Positions 54,295-63,735 are shown, counted from the first letter of the stretch. The stretch: DNA of 64,000 bases from Chitinophaga costaii (GCF_900094705.1 NZ_FMAR01000014.1:81080-145079), one strand, 5' to 3'. The notes: generated by a model not told the origin, from the sequence alone. A program made the numbers and translations.

Positions 54295-55299
54295 ATGTCC
54301 AAAACGCTGAAGCAGGTTCTTAATATTGTTGTTTTTTTGGGCATAGGCCTCTTGCTGATCTGGCTGGCCAACCACGACATGACAGCAGCCGACCGTGCCG
54401 ATATTGTGGCCGCATTTAAGCGGGCCAATTACTGGCTGGTACTACCTGCCATGATTATCGGCGTATTTAGCCACCTGTTTCGCGCGGCACGCTGGAACCT
54501 GCTTATAGCACCACTTGGTTTTAAACCCCGCCTCATCAACTCCTTTTTTTCCGTAATGGTAGGTTACCTCGTAAACCTGGGCGTGCCCAGGGTGGGTGAA
54601 ATATCCCGCTGCGCCGTGCTGGCCCGGTATGAAAAGATACCGGCGGAAAAGCTTATCGGTACCCTCATTGCTGAACGCGCGGTGGACGTAGTTTGCCTGC
54701 TTTTGCTCATCCTGGCTACCATCATTTCCCAACTAGCCTTGCTGGGCGATCTTTTTCAGGAGAAAATGATACCGCTAAAGCAAAAAATACACAACGCTAA
54801 TTATGTACAATGGCTGATTGGCCTGGTATTACTGGCACTGCTGGTTTTGGTACTGCGCTGGCTGTTTAAAAAAATGGGACAAATTAAACTGGTGCAAAAA
54901 GTGAGAGCGATGGCCCGTGGCGTCATGGAAGGCCTGCTTTCCATTGGTAAGATGAAGAACAAATGGATGTTTCTTACTTATACATTGCTGATCTGGGGCG
55001 CTTATTTTTCTATGTTGTATTGCGGATTTTTCTGTCTGGAAGAAACCAGCCACCTAGGCCTGAAAGCAGCCATGGCCGTGCTTTCCATGGGTAGCATTGG
55101 TATGATTGTAACACCCGGCGGCATTGGCGCTTACCCGCCACTGGTGCAGGAAACACTCTTACTGTATAATATTTCTAAAAATGTAGGAAAAGCCTTTGGC
55201 TGGATCATCTGGCTGGCACAAACGATACTTGTCATTACCCTAGGTCTGATCAGTCTTATCTGCCTGCCTATTGTAAACAGGGAGCGTAAGGCGGCCTGA
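54295..55299 (+). CDS. Lysylphosphatidylglycerol synthase TM-region/UPF0104 family protein
   Basis: 334 aa with about eight transmembrane segments. Typical family motifs are FRAARWNLLIAPLG, VGYLVNLGVPRVGEISRCAVL, ERAVDVVCLLLL and GGIGAYPPLVQETLL. These flippase-like membrane proteins are related to the membrane half of MprF and to AglD; the soluble aminoacyl-transferase half is missing. A lipid or glycolipid substrate is likely. It follows panD by 18 bases. Confidence 0.9.
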   Translation: MSKTLKQVLNIVVFLGIGLLLIWLANHDMTAADRADIVAAFKRANYWLVLPAMIIGVFSHLFRAARWNLLIAPLGFKPRLINSFFSVMVGYLVNLGVPRVGEISRCAVLARYEKIPAEKLIGTLIAERAVDVVCLLLLILATIISQLALLGDLFQEKMIPLKQKIHNANYVQWLIGLVLLALLVLVLRWLFKKMGQIKLVQKVRAMARGVMEGLLSIGKMKNKWMFLTYTLLIWGAYFSMLYCGFFCLEETSHLGLKAAMAVLSMGSIGMIVTPGGIGAYPPLVQETLLLYNISKNVGKAFGWIIWLAQTILVITLGLISLICLPIVNRERKAA

Positions 55300-55321
55300 T
55301 TGTTGGTTTAAGTTTTTTATA

Positions 55322-55690
55322 ATGCTATTAATTGTCTTTTTGCTGTTTGCCCTGGTGCTGCTAATCGCCTTGAAGATGGTACACTCCGTACAACGACAAG
55401 ATCTGAACGAGATCATGAACCGCCATGGTTATATCGTGCAGGACATGCACGATACACCGCAAAACTTCCGGTATCCAGGCCGGCCAGACGGCAGGCAGGT
55501 AAGCTTGCGGGAACTTATTTTCCTTCGACCGCTCAATGATATTCCCAGTTTTAAAGAGATTATTTTTGCTGACCGGCAGGGTACGCCGGTAACCTGCCTG
55601 GCCGTATTTGCCAAGGAAAGGTATGGCCCCTTGCGGATATATTTTAATATTGACCTGGAAACATTGCGTCCTTTGGAAGAAGCTGCGTAA
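55322..55690 (+). CDS. Small membrane-anchored protein, unknown (tandem copy 1)
   Basis: 122 aa. One N-terminal helix (about residues 2-20) then a soluble part with MNRHGYIVQDMHD, EIIFADRQGTPVTCLAVFAKE and IYFNIDLETLRP. It shares its C-terminal pattern with the next gene (FAxRxGxxVxCLA...YFxIxLETLxP). No family was recognised. It lies 22 bases after the UPF0104 gene, probably in one operon. Confidence 0.75.
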   Translation: MLLIVFLLFALVLLIALKMVHSVQRQDLNEIMNRHGYIVQDMHDTPQNFRYPGRPDGRQVSLRELIFLRPLNDIPSFKEIIFADRQGTPVTCLAVFAKERYGPLRIYFNIDLETLRPLEEAA

Positions 55691-55713
55691 ATTCAGGGAA
55701 ACTCCAGCTTAAA

Positions 55714-56043
55714 ATGACCAGCCTACCTTTTTTCATTTGCTTAATCTGTATTTTCATTGCCATCCGGAATGCGGCACAGCAAAAGGCGCTGAAAGCTGCC
55801 CTTCAGGCTCATGGCTATACATTAATTCGCAGCAGTAATAGCAGGCGCAAATTTAATTTTGAGCCAGACGGCACACCCCTTACATCCCACTGGACCGGAC
55901 CATTTGTTCACTATAAGGATGTGACCTTCGCTAACCGTAACGGGGAAGCAGTGCTGTGCCTGGCCGCCATTGTAAGCCGCCGCGCACTTGCTAATGCAGA
56001 CGTCTATTTCGATATAAACCTGGAAACACTGCAGCCCAGCTAA
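55714..56043 (+). CDS. Small membrane-anchored protein, unknown (tandem copy 2)
   Basis: 109 aa from ATG 55714. The N-terminus is hydrophobic (about residues 3-16), followed by ALKAALQAHGYTLIRSSNSRRKFNF-like sequence and VTFANRNGEAVLCLAAIVS, YFDINLETLQP. It is a clear paralogue of the gene just upstream (gap 23 bases). Function unknown. Confidence 0.72.
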   Translation: MTSLPFFICLICIFIAIRNAAQQKALKAALQAHGYTLIRSSNSRRKFNFEPDGTPLTSHWTGPFVHYKDVTFANRNGEAVLCLAAIVSRRALANADVYFDINLETLQPS

Positions 56044-56175
56044 CTCCCCACGCCCGCACTTACATTATTTAATTTCTTCCCGGCTACTAAACAAAAGCTT
56101 CCTCCTCCCGTTCTTCCCGTTTTATAGCACTTTCATAAAAAACCTTCTGCCATGCCTCCCGCCGTAAATCCTTAA

Positions 56176-56206
56176 CTTTAAGTTCATCTTAAAAGCCGTA
56201 TTCTTG
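56176..56206 (+). promoter_or_regulatory. Pho-box-like direct repeat and -7-like box upstream of ppk
   Basis: CTTTAAG (56176-56182), TTCA, TCTTAAA (56187-56193) form an 11-bp-period repeat, similar in 14 of 20 positions to the block at 318-337. A TATTCTTG (56199-56206), one mismatch from TAnnTTTG, follows at 6 bases. The position fits activation by a PhoB-type regulator. This is inferred from layout only. Confidence 0.35.
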
Positions 56207-56235
56207 TGACTTCAAGAGCGAAAAATAAAAAGAGA

Positions 56236-58398
56236 ATGACTAAACGAGAGGAACCAACATCCAAAAAGGTGGAAGAACCCATGCTCACGAAGAAACTTCC
56301 CGCCATTCACAAGCACCTGCACCCTGTTCCCAAAAAGGTAATACCCCGAGATATTAGTTGGCTGGCCTTCAACGCCCGCGTGTTACAGGAAGCTGCCGAT
56401 ATTACCGTACCACTGGTAGAACGCTTGCGCTTTCTGGGCATTTTTTCTAATAACCTCGACGAATTTTTCCGCGTGCGCGTGGCCACCCTTAAACGCATGA
56501 CCGCCCTCACCAGGAGTTCCCGCATGCAAATCGAGGAAAATGCAGAACAGGTACTCGATGAGATCCAGACCATCGTAATCCACCAGCAACAGGCGTTTGA
56601 CCGCATTTTTAAAAATATTGTTCATGAACTGGAAACCCAACATATCTTCATCCGTACCGAAAGCCAGCTCAATGAGGTGCAGCAGGAATTTGTAAGTACT
56701 TATTTTAATGAACAGGTGCGCACCAACATTATCCCGCTCATGATAGAGAGCATTGCCCAGTTCCCTATCCTCCGCGACAAATCTATTTACCTTGGCGTGG
56801 TGCTAGACAGTGATAAGCCCGGCACCGAGCAGAAATATGCCCTGATAGAAATACCCACCTCGGTGCTAAACCGCTTCATCATACTGCCCCATTCGCAGGG
56901 CGAGCGCGACATCATCCTGCTGGAAGATGTTGTGCGTTTTAACCTGCCCAAAATATTTTCTTATTTCGGCTACGATATATTTTCCAGTTACATCATCAAG
57001 GTAACCCGCGATGCGGAACTGGACATCGACAACGATATTTCTACTGGTCTAATTCACCAAATAGAGAAAGGTCTCAAAAACCGGCGCAAAGGCAAAACGG
57101 TGCGTTTTGTATATGATAAAGATATAGACCCGCTGCTGCTCGAATACCTGATGCGGCGTATGGGCCTGTCGGGCAAGGACAACCTTATACCTGGCGCACG
57201 TATCCACAATTTTAAGGACTTCATGGACTTCCCGGAATCGGTGTTCACTACGCCCAAGAGTATTGCCCGTAAATCATACATCCATCCGAAATTTGTGAAT
57301 GTGCCCAGTGTCATGCAGGTGATCAAAGAACAAGACGTGATGCTGCATTTTCCCTATCATTCTTTCGATACGGTGATAGACCTGCTGCGGGAAGCGGCTA
57401 TAGATCCTAACGTAACCAGCATTAAGATCACCGCCTACCGGGTGGCACGCAATTCCAAGATTGTCAACGCTCTGATCAATGCAGCCCGCAACGGTAAAGA
57501 CGTGACCGTGGTAATAGAACTGCGCGCCCGTTTTGATGAAGCGGCCAACCTGGAGTGGAAGTCGCGCCTGGAAGAAGAAGGGGTGCAGGTGCTGCTGGGC
57601 GTTCCCGGCCTGAAAGTACACGCCAAGATCTGCGTCATTAAAACCCGCAACGGTAACCAAACCTTCCAATACGGTTTTGTAAGCACTGGCAATCTCAATG
57701 AAAAAACCGCCCGCGTGTATGGCGATCATTGCCTCCTCACGGCCAACCGGCATGTGATGGCAGACATTAACCGCATTTTTGCTTTCCTCGAAAACCCGCG
57801 TCACGACTTTAAATTCCTGGAAGCCTGTAAGATTATGCCCGTAAGTCCTTACAGCATGCGCCCCTATTTCCTGCGTATGATAGACCGGGAAATCCGTGCC
57901 GCCAGAAATAAAAAACGTGCCCGCATCACCCTAAAAATGAACTCGCTGAGCGATGAAGAAATGATTTTTAAGCTGTACGAGGCTGCCAAAGAAGGCGTGG
58001 AGATCAATATGATTATCCGGGGCATTTGCTGCGCATTCACAGAAAACAAAAAGTGGAAACGCAACATACACGCCGTGAGCATCATTGATGAATACCTAGA
58101 GCATGCCCGCGTATTCATTTTCCATAATGGCGGCGATGATAAAATACTCATTGCCTCCTGCGACTGGATGACCCGCAACCTGGATCACCGTGTAGAAGCC
58201 GCTGTACCCATCCTGGACCCCGCCATAAAAAAAGAAATTCTGGACATCATAGCCATACAACTGAGTGGTAATGTGAAAGCACGTATATTGGACAATGAGC
58301 AGAAAAATGAATACCGCAAGCCCGAAGGCGAAAGGATACGTTCCCAGGTAGCTACGGCCAATTATTTGCATGAAAAGGCAATAGCCGCTAAAAGCTAA
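56236..58398 (+). CDS. ppk: Polyphosphate kinase 1
   Basis: 720 aa from ATG 56236 (MTKREEPT); a GTG at 56206 or an ATG at 56281 are other possible starts. PPK1 reversibly makes polyphosphate from ATP. Domain order: N domain (RDISWLAFNARVLQEA, LGIFSNNLDEFFRVRVATL), head, and the two PLD-like catalytic domains. The autophosphorylated His lies in GLKVHAKICVIK, with GFVSTGNLNEKTARVYGDH near it, and HARVFIFHNGGDDKI and ASCDWMTRNLDHRVEA near the C-terminus. ppx follows 23 bases later, so the pair controls polyphosphate turnover. Confidence 0.98.
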   Translation: MTKREEPTSKKVEEPMLTKKLPAIHKHLHPVPKKVIPRDISWLAFNARVLQEAADITVPLVERLRFLGIFSNNLDEFFRVRVATLKRMTALTRSSRMQIEENAEQVLDEIQTIVIHQQQAFDRIFKNIVHELETQHIFIRTESQLNEVQQEFVSTYFNEQVRTNIIPLMIESIAQFPILRDKSIYLGVVLDSDKPGTEQKYALIEIPTSVLNRFIILPHSQGERDIILLEDVVRFNLPKIFSYFGYDIFSSYIIKVTRDAELDIDNDISTGLIHQIEKGLKNRRKGKTVRFVYDKDIDPLLLEYLMRRMGLSGKDNLIPGARIHNFKDFMDFPESVFTTPKSIARKSYIHPKFVNVPSVMQVIKEQDVMLHFPYHSFDTVIDLLREAAIDPNVTSIKITAYRVARNSKIVNALINAARNGKDVTVVIELRARFDEAANLEWKSRLEEEGVQVLLGVPGLKVHAKICVIKTRNGNQTFQYGFVSTGNLNEKTARVYGDHCLLTANRHVMADINRIFAFLENPRHDFKFLEACKIMPVSPYSMRPYFLRMIDREIRAARNKKRARITLKMNSLSDEEMIFKLYEAAKEGVEINMIIRGICCAFTENKKWKRNIHAVSIIDEYLEHARVFIFHNGGDDKILIASCDWMTRNLDHRVEAAVPILDPAIKKEILDIIAIQLSGNVKARILDNEQKNEYRKPEGERIRSQVATANYLHEKAIAAKS

Positions 58399-58409
58399 TG
58401 TGAAACGTT

Positions 58410-58417
58410 TAATTTTG
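58410..58417 (+). promoter_or_regulatory. -7-like box before ppx
   Basis: TAATTTTG matches TAnnTTTG, but it ends only 4 bases before the ppx ATG and no -33 was found, so it may be chance. Confidence 0.25.
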
Positions 58418-58421
58418 CCCC

Positions 58422-59330
58422 ATGAAACTAGCCGCGATCGACATTGGATCTAATGCAGGACGACTGCTCATTTCGGAAGCATCGCCCAATAGCCTCGGAG
58501 AAATGGACTTTACCAAAATCAATTTGGTGAGGGTACCGTTAAGACTGGGATTTGACGTGTTTGACACCAAACGTATTTCGGACAAAAAAGCGGAAGAACT
58601 GGTAAAGACTATCCAGGCCTACAAGCTGCTGCTAGAGGTGTATGAAGTAAAACACCTTAAAGCCTGCGCTACCTCTGCCATGCGCGACGCCGAAAACGGG
58701 CAGGAAATACTGGCGCGCGTAAAGGCCGAAACCGGTATAGACATCCATATCATTACGGGCCAGGAAGAAGCCTCATTCATCTACGAAAATCATATTGCCG
58801 AACACCTTGATATTACCAAGTCTTACCTGTACATCGATGTGGGTGGCGGCAGTACCGAGATAACCTGTTTCAGCGCAAACCGCCTGCTGTTTAAGGAATC
58901 GTTTAACATTGGCACCATACGCCTGTTGCACAACCAGGTGACCGAGGAACAATGGCAGCAATTAAAAAGTTTCATTAAAAACCAACTACGGCAGTTGCTC
59001 AACGTAGTGGCTATTGGCTCTGGCGGCAACATCAACAAAATATTTTCCCTGTCTAAACGCAAGGAAGGCAAGCCCCTTTCACTGGAAACACTTAAAAACT
59101 ATCACAAGGAGCTGAGCAGTGTTTCCCAGGATGAACGTATTCATGTGTATAAGCTAAGGGAAGACCGTGCCGACGTGATCGTACCGGCCCTGCTTATTTA
59201 TATCAACATCATGCGCTGGGCCAATGCGGAAGAAATCTTTGTACCCAAAATTGGACTGGCAGACGGTATTATTCATGCCCTTTATAACGAAGTAACGCAC
59301 CAACCCTCTTTCGACATGGAAAAGGCCTAA
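58422..59330 (+). CDS. ppx: Exopolyphosphatase / Ppx-GppA phosphatase
   Basis: 302 aa, the short form (no C-terminal HD domain). It has an actin-like ATPase fold: AAIDIGSNAGRLLIS at the start, KACATSAMRDAENG, GQEEASFIYEN and YIDVGGGSTEITCF. It removes phosphate from polyphosphate ends or from pppGpp. ppk directly upstream favours polyphosphate. Confidence 0.94.
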   Translation: MKLAAIDIGSNAGRLLISEASPNSLGEMDFTKINLVRVPLRLGFDVFDTKRISDKKAEELVKTIQAYKLLLEVYEVKHLKACATSAMRDAENGQEILARVKAETGIDIHIITGQEEASFIYENHIAEHLDITKSYLYIDVGGGSTEITCFSANRLLFKESFNIGTIRLLHNQVTEEQWQQLKSFIKNQLRQLLNVVAIGSGGNINKIFSLSKRKEGKPLSLETLKNYHKELSSVSQDERIHVYKLREDRADVIVPALLIYINIMRWANAEEIFVPKIGLADGIIHALYNEVTHQPSFDMEKA

Positions 59331-59384
59331 TGTTACGCCCTGCAATTGGTAAGCTGCCCTGCGCTAAAAGGGGGAAATTGTTCG

Positions 59385-59416
59385 TTGGGAATTGCCCGGC
59401 GGGGACCTTACCTTTG
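59385..59416 (+). promoter_or_regulatory. panB promoter candidate
   Basis: GTTG (TTG 59385-59387) and TACCTTTG (59409-59416) are 21 bases apart, matching the Bacteroidota consensus; the ATG at 59453 follows after about 36 bases. Confidence 0.55.
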
Positions 59417-59452
59417 CCCGGTATTTGTTTACTGAAACCGTAATTGAAGCAC

Positions 59453-60268
59453 ATGTCCGTTCACAAAGAAGTTAAGCGCGTTACCACGCACACCATCCAG
59501 CAGATGAAGGTAGACGGTGAAAAAATTTCTATGCTCACCGCCTACGATTTTTCCATGGCCCGCATCCTGGACGATGCAGGCGTAGACATCCTGCTGGTGG
59601 GCGATTCCGCCTCCAATGTAATGGCAGGTCATGAAACTACCCTGCCTATCACGCTAGACCAAATGATCTATCACGCCTCCTCAGTAGTACGTGCCATCAA
59701 ACGCTGCCTGGTAGTAGTAGACCTGCCCTTCGGATCTTACCAGGGCAATTCCAAAGAAGCCCTGGCCGCTGCCGTAAGGGTGATGAAGGAAACCGGTGCC
59801 CACTGTATTAAAATAGAAGGTGGAGAAGAAATTATTGAATCTGTAAAACGCATTATTTCGGCCGGGGTACCCGTTATGGGCCATTTGGGACTCACACCAC
59901 AGTCTATTTATAAATTTGGCACCTACGCCGTGCGCGCCACCCAAGCAGCAGAAGCAGCCAAACTTATTACAGACGCCAAATTATTGCAGGATGCTGGTTG
60001 CTTTGCCATTGTGCTGGAAAAAATACCAGCCCTGTTGGCCAAACAGGTAGCTGAGGAAGTACAAATACCTATCATTGGCATTGGAGCCGGCAAGTATGTA
60101 GATGGGCAGGTGCTGGTAATGCACGACCTGCTGGGCATCAACAAAGACTTTAAACCCCGCTTCCTGCGCCGCTACCTGAACCTGTATGACGAAATCTACA
60201 ACGCCGTACAATCTTATGTAAAAGACGTAAAAGACAAGGATTTCCCTAATGATACAGAACAGTATTAG
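59453..60268 (+). CDS. panB: 3-methyl-2-oxobutanoate hydroxymethyltransferase
   Basis: 271 aa from ATG 59453; the frame opening at TTG 59444 adds three residues. It makes ketopantoate from ketoisovalerate and methylene-THF. Signatures: SMLTAYDFSMARILDDAGVDILLVGDSASNV-type region (Asp metal ligand), GAHCIKIEGGEE, VMGHLGLTPQSI and VLEKIPALLAKQV, IIGIGAGKYVDGQVLVMHDLLG. It is separate from panC-panD, about 6 kb away. Confidence 0.98.
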   Translation: MSVHKEVKRVTTHTIQQMKVDGEKISMLTAYDFSMARILDDAGVDILLVGDSASNVMAGHETTLPITLDQMIYHASSVVRAIKRCLVVVDLPFGSYQGNSKEALAAAVRVMKETGAHCIKIEGGEEIIESVKRIISAGVPVMGHLGLTPQSIYKFGTYAVRATQAAEAAKLITDAKLLQDAGCFAIVLEKIPALLAKQVAEEVQIPIIGIGAGKYVDGQVLVMHDLLGINKDFKPRFLRRYLNLYDEIYNAVQSYVKDVKDKDFPNDTEQY

Positions 60269-60290
60269 TATTGATAGTATGCAAGTTATA

Positions 60291-60333
60291 CGGGTATAAA
60301 AAACCGCGGGGTCTACGCGCTTTTTTATACCCG
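60291..60333. terminator. Bidirectional terminator between panB and HAD gene
   Basis: CGGGTATAAAAAA (60291-60303) pairs perfectly with TTTTTTATACCCG (60321-60333), giving U-runs in both directions between two convergent genes. Confidence 0.9.
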
Positions 60334-60348
60334 TAAGCCTTTACCTTT

Positions 60349-61035
60349 TTACAACAAATGCTGTAAAATATCTGAAATTATGGTTTCCTGTTTAAAATTA
60401 GGATGCTCCACATGATGTTCAATTTGTTCGTGCGCCCAGGTGGTGTGAAAGGGAATGTGAATGGCATGGCCGCCCAGTGCCAGCACCGGCAGTATGTCTG
60501 ATTTCAATGAGTTACCCACCATGAGAAACGATTCACTTTGTACGTCGAGGTGGCGCAGTAGTTTTTGATAATCGGCTTCCTGTTTGTCGCTCATCACTTC
60601 TATGTGATGAAAATAAGGCAGCAGGCCAGACTTACGGAGCTTGCGCTCCTGGTCCAGCAAGTCGCCCTTAGTGGCTACTACCAGGCGGTAACGGTCTTTC
60701 AGCGCATGTAGCACAGCTTCTATGCCGTCTATCAGTTCTATGGGCCTGCTCAGCAGGTCTTTCCCAAAAGCAATGGCCTGTTCTATCACATCTATATTCA
60801 CCGTTTTCTCCGACACCCGCAACGCGGTTTCTATCATAGACAATGTAAATCCTTTGATACCATAGCCATACAGGGATAGATTTTGTATTTCGGTTTTAAA
60901 CAATTCCTTATCCATGCTGTTGCGCGGCATGTAATCTTCCATGAGCTGGCAAAACTTTTCTTCTGTTTCCCGGAAGTAGGGTTCATTCACCCACAGCGTA
61001 TCATCTGCGTCGAATGCTATCACTTTTATATTCAT
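60349..61035 (-). CDS. HAD family hydrolase
   Basis: 228 aa. The nucleophile motif FDADDTLW (residues 8-15) is followed by motif II VVATKGD near 117 and a later LMVGNSLKSDILPVLALGGHAIHIPF (motifs III/IV). The helical cap lies between about 20 and 95. It is probably a small phosphatase (phosphoglycolate-phosphatase-like); the substrate cannot be told. Confidence 0.92.
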   Translation of the reverse strand: MNIKVIAFDADDTLWVNEPYFRETEEKFCQLMEDYMPRNSMDKELFKTEIQNLSLYGYGIKGFTLSMIETALRVSEKTVNIDVIEQAIAFGKDLLSRPIELIDGIEAVLHALKDRYRLVVATKGDLLDQERKLRKSGLLPYFHHIEVMSDKQEADYQKLLRHLDVQSESFLMVGNSLKSDILPVLALGGHAIHIPFHTTWAHEQIEHHVEHPNFKQETIISDILQHLL

Positions 61036-61220
61036 CTTAACTCCTCTTCATAAACTAACCACCCCGGAAAGTTCCGGCGGGGTATTAAAATTAAGGTATT
61101 TTTCCGCAAATCCGCCGCAGGCGCAGGTTTAAATAAACATTACCTACAATATGAGGGCAGTACGGCTTTTATAAGCAGGGAAATTGTAAATTGCTCAATC
61201 ACAAAATTCCACCCCATAGC

Positions 61221-62108
61221 ATGATAAAAGAAATCTTAGCCGGGCTGATGTTGCGCTACCGCGAACGGGTGCCCGATGTAAGTGGTATTATCAACGCCAT
61301 GATAGCCGAGGGCATCATAAAAAATGCTGATAGCATTGAGAACGATCATATTGCATTCCGCACCATGGGAGTGCCTTTACTGGGCATACAGTCATTAGAA
61401 AAGATATTTTTACATTATGGCTACCAAAAGCGGGATGCCTATCATTTTCCTGCAAAAAAACTGGATGCCTACTGGTATGCACCCGCAGATACACGGTTAC
61501 CCCGCATCTTTTTGAGCGAGCTACGCGTGCAAGACCTTAGCGCCGCGGCACAACGCATTATCCACGCTTATACTCGTGAAGTAAAGGTTGATCCCGTTAC
61601 CCAACTAAACCTCGACGATGCCACCGCAGTAGACACATTTTTACACAGCGGCTTGTGGAGAACGCCTACCCTGGCAGATTTCCAAGCACTGAGCGCGGAA
61701 AGCGAATATGCCGCCTGGGTTATTTATAACCGGTATTACCTGAATCATTTTACCATCAGTGTACACAATCTGCCTGCCGGGTACAATACCGTAGCGCAAT
61801 TCAATACCTTCCTTGAAAAACATGGATTTATTCTCAACGATGCCGGCGGAAAGATCAAGATCAGCCCCGACGGCAACCTGCTACAAAGTGCTACCGTAGC
61901 CAAAAAGATCCTTGCTACTTTTGCCGGTGGCGAGCAGGCCGAGATTGCCGGCTCTTATGTAGAATTTGCCGAACGCAAAGTATTGCCGGCCTTCACCCAT
62001 CTACCCCAAGATCAGCTCACCCGTGCCCATCGCCGCGAAGGTTTTGAAGCCGGGAATGCTGATAAAATTTTTGAAAGCACGTACAATGCCCAAACAGGCA
62101 GAAAATAA
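61221..62108 (+). CDS. DUF1338 protein, 2-oxoadipate dioxygenase/decarboxylase-like
   Basis: 295 aa from ATG 61221 (MIKEILAGL); the frame opens at TTG 61191. The fold is DUF1338 (vicinal-oxygen-chelate-like). NDHIAFRTMG carries the first metal His, YAAWVIYNRYYLNHFTISVHNL the second, and IAGSYVEFAERKVLP the final Glu. The characterised member HglS turns 2-oxoadipate into D-2-hydroxyglutarate with Fe(II) in lysine breakdown. The ALDH7-type gene 97 bases downstream supports this. Confidence 0.88.
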   Translation: MIKEILAGLMLRYRERVPDVSGIINAMIAEGIIKNADSIENDHIAFRTMGVPLLGIQSLEKIFLHYGYQKRDAYHFPAKKLDAYWYAPADTRLPRIFLSELRVQDLSAAAQRIIHAYTREVKVDPVTQLNLDDATAVDTFLHSGLWRTPTLADFQALSAESEYAAWVIYNRYYLNHFTISVHNLPAGYNTVAQFNTFLEKHGFILNDAGGKIKISPDGNLLQSATVAKKILATFAGGEQAEIAGSYVEFAERKVLPAFTHLPQDQLTRAHRREGFEAGNADKIFESTYNAQTGRK

Positions 62109-62163
62109 TGGGGTGATGCTGAAATGCCAACCCTGTATCCTGCCTGTGGATGGTTACTGACAT

Positions 62164-62188
62164 CCTTTCCCTGAAAGGCTTTTTTTTC
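62164..62188 (+). terminator. Small terminator or attenuator between DUF1338 and ALDH genes
   Basis: CCTTTC (62164-62169) pairs with GAAAGG (62173-62178) around a 3-base loop, then eight T (62180-62187) follow. It lies 18 bases before the ALDH ATG. Confidence 0.6.
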
Positions 62189-62205
62189 TATAAATACTCA
62201 TAGTC

Positions 62206-63735
62206 ATGATAAACGATATACTTGCACATTTCCAGATCAGCGCCTCCCAAAGCGGGGTAGCCATTGGTGGCCACTGGCTGAAAGGCGAAGGAGCCGCACT
62301 GCCCTCCATATCGCCGGTAGACGGTAAATTGATTGCCACCGTACAAACTGCCAGCCGCGCAGAATACGACCAGGTAATAGACAAAGCGCAGACAGCTTTC
62401 GGGGAATGGCGGCAGTGGCCGGCGCCCAAACGCGGCGAAATTGTGCGCCAGATAGGCGACGCCCTGCGCCAGCACAAAAAAGCATTGGGCAAACTCGTTT
62501 CCTACGAGATGGGCAAAAGCCTGCAGGAAGGTTATGGCGAAGTGCAGGAAATGATAGACATCTGTGACTTTGCCGTGGGCCAGTCGCGCCAGTTGTACGG
62601 CTATACCATGCATTCTGAACGCCCCGGACACCGCATGTATGACCAGTACCATCCACTGGGCCTGGTAGGCATTATTTCCGCTTTCAACTTCCCCGTGGCA
62701 GTATGGAGCTGGAATGCCATGCTGTCGCTCGTATGTGGCGACGTATGCATCTGGAAGCCTAGTGAAAAAACACCGCTCACCTCCATTGCCTGCCAGCAGA
62801 TCATTGCACCCATTTTAAAGGCCAATGCAGTACCAGGCGGCGTAGTATGCCTGGTAAATGGTGGCCGGGAAGCAGGTGAATGGCTGTCGCAGGATACCAG
62901 GGTGCCGCTCGTATCGGCCACGGGTTCTACACGCATGGGCAAGCAACTGGCCGCCACTGTGGGCGCCCGCCTGGGCAAAGCTATCCTGGAATTAGGGGGC
63001 AACAATGCCATCATCATCAGCCAACATGCTAATCTGGACATGGCCCTGATTGGTTGCGTATTTGGCGCGGTAGGTACCGCCGGGCAGCGCTGCACCAGCA
63101 CCCGCCGCCTCATTATCCAGGAAAGTGTATACGAAGCCTTTACCCAAAAACTAGTGAAAGCTTACCAGCAATTACGCATTGGCAACCCACTGGATGAGAA
63201 TCAGCACGTGGGCCCGCTTATAGATGCCGCCGCCGTGCAGCAATACCAGGATTCCATTGCGGCTATCCGGGATCAAGGTGGGCGCTTCCTGGTAGAAGGT
63301 GGTGTGCTGGAAGGACCCGGTTATGAATCTGGTTGTTATGTTAAGCCCTGCATTGCCGAAGCAGGTAACCACCTTCCTATTGTACAGCACGAGAGTTTTG
63401 CGCCCATCCTCTACGTAATGCGCTACCAAACCATCGAAGAGGCCATTGCATTGCAAAATGGAGTACCCCAGGGCCTTTCTTCCGCTATCATGACCCAGGA
63501 CCTGCGGGAAGCCGAGTTATTCCTTTCCGCCAACGGTTCGGATTGCGGTATTGCCAATGTGAACATCGGCACCTCCGGCGCAGAGATAGGCGGCGCATTT
63601 GGCGGCGAAAAAGAAACCGGTGGTGGCCGTGAAAGTGGTTCCGATGCCTGGCGTGCCTATATGCGCCGGCAAACCAACACACTAAATTATTCCACCAGCT
63701 TACCACTGGCACAAGGCATTAAGTTTGATCTGTAA
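62206..63735 (+). CDS. amaB: Aldehyde dehydrogenase, ALDH7 (aminoadipate-semialdehyde) type
   Basis: 509 aa, full length. Features: SAFNFPVAVWSWNAML (cofactor region), WKPSEKTPLTS, VSATGSTRMGKQL (NAD loop), LELGGNNAIII with the catalytic Glu, and GTAGQRCTSTRRL with the catalytic Cys. GTSGAEIGGAFGGEKETGGGRESGSDAW is a C-terminal ALDH7 pattern. It should oxidise 2-aminoadipate semialdehyde to 2-aminoadipate. The DUF1338 gene upstream is in the same pathway. Confidence 0.9.
   Translation: MINDILAHFQISASQSGVAIGGHWLKGEGAALPSISPVDGKLIATVQTASRAEYDQVIDKAQTAFGEWRQWPAPKRGEIVRQIGDALRQHKKALGKLVSYEMGKSLQEGYGEVQEMIDICDFAVGQSRQLYGYTMHSERPGHRMYDQYHPLGLVGIISAFNFPVAVWSWNAMLSLVCGDVCIWKPSEKTPLTSIACQQIIAPILKANAVPGGVVCLVNGGREAGEWLSQDTRVPLVSATGSTRMGKQLAATVGARLGKAILELGGNNAIIISQHANLDMALIGCVFGAVGTAGQRCTSTRRLIIQESVYEAFTQKLVKAYQQLRIGNPLDENQHVGPLIDAAAVQQYQDSIAAIRDQGGRFLVEGGVLEGPGYESGCYVKPCIAEAGNHLPIVQHESFAPILYVMRYQTIEEAIALQNGVPQGLSSAIMTQDLREAELFLSANGSDCGIANVNIGTSGAEIGGAFGGEKETGGGRESGSDAWRAYMRRQTNTLNYSTSLPLAQGIKFDL

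Noticed and set aside
61966..62160. 64-aa frame overlapping the end of the DUF1338 gene
   Set aside because: Out-of-frame shadow without any coding signal of its own.
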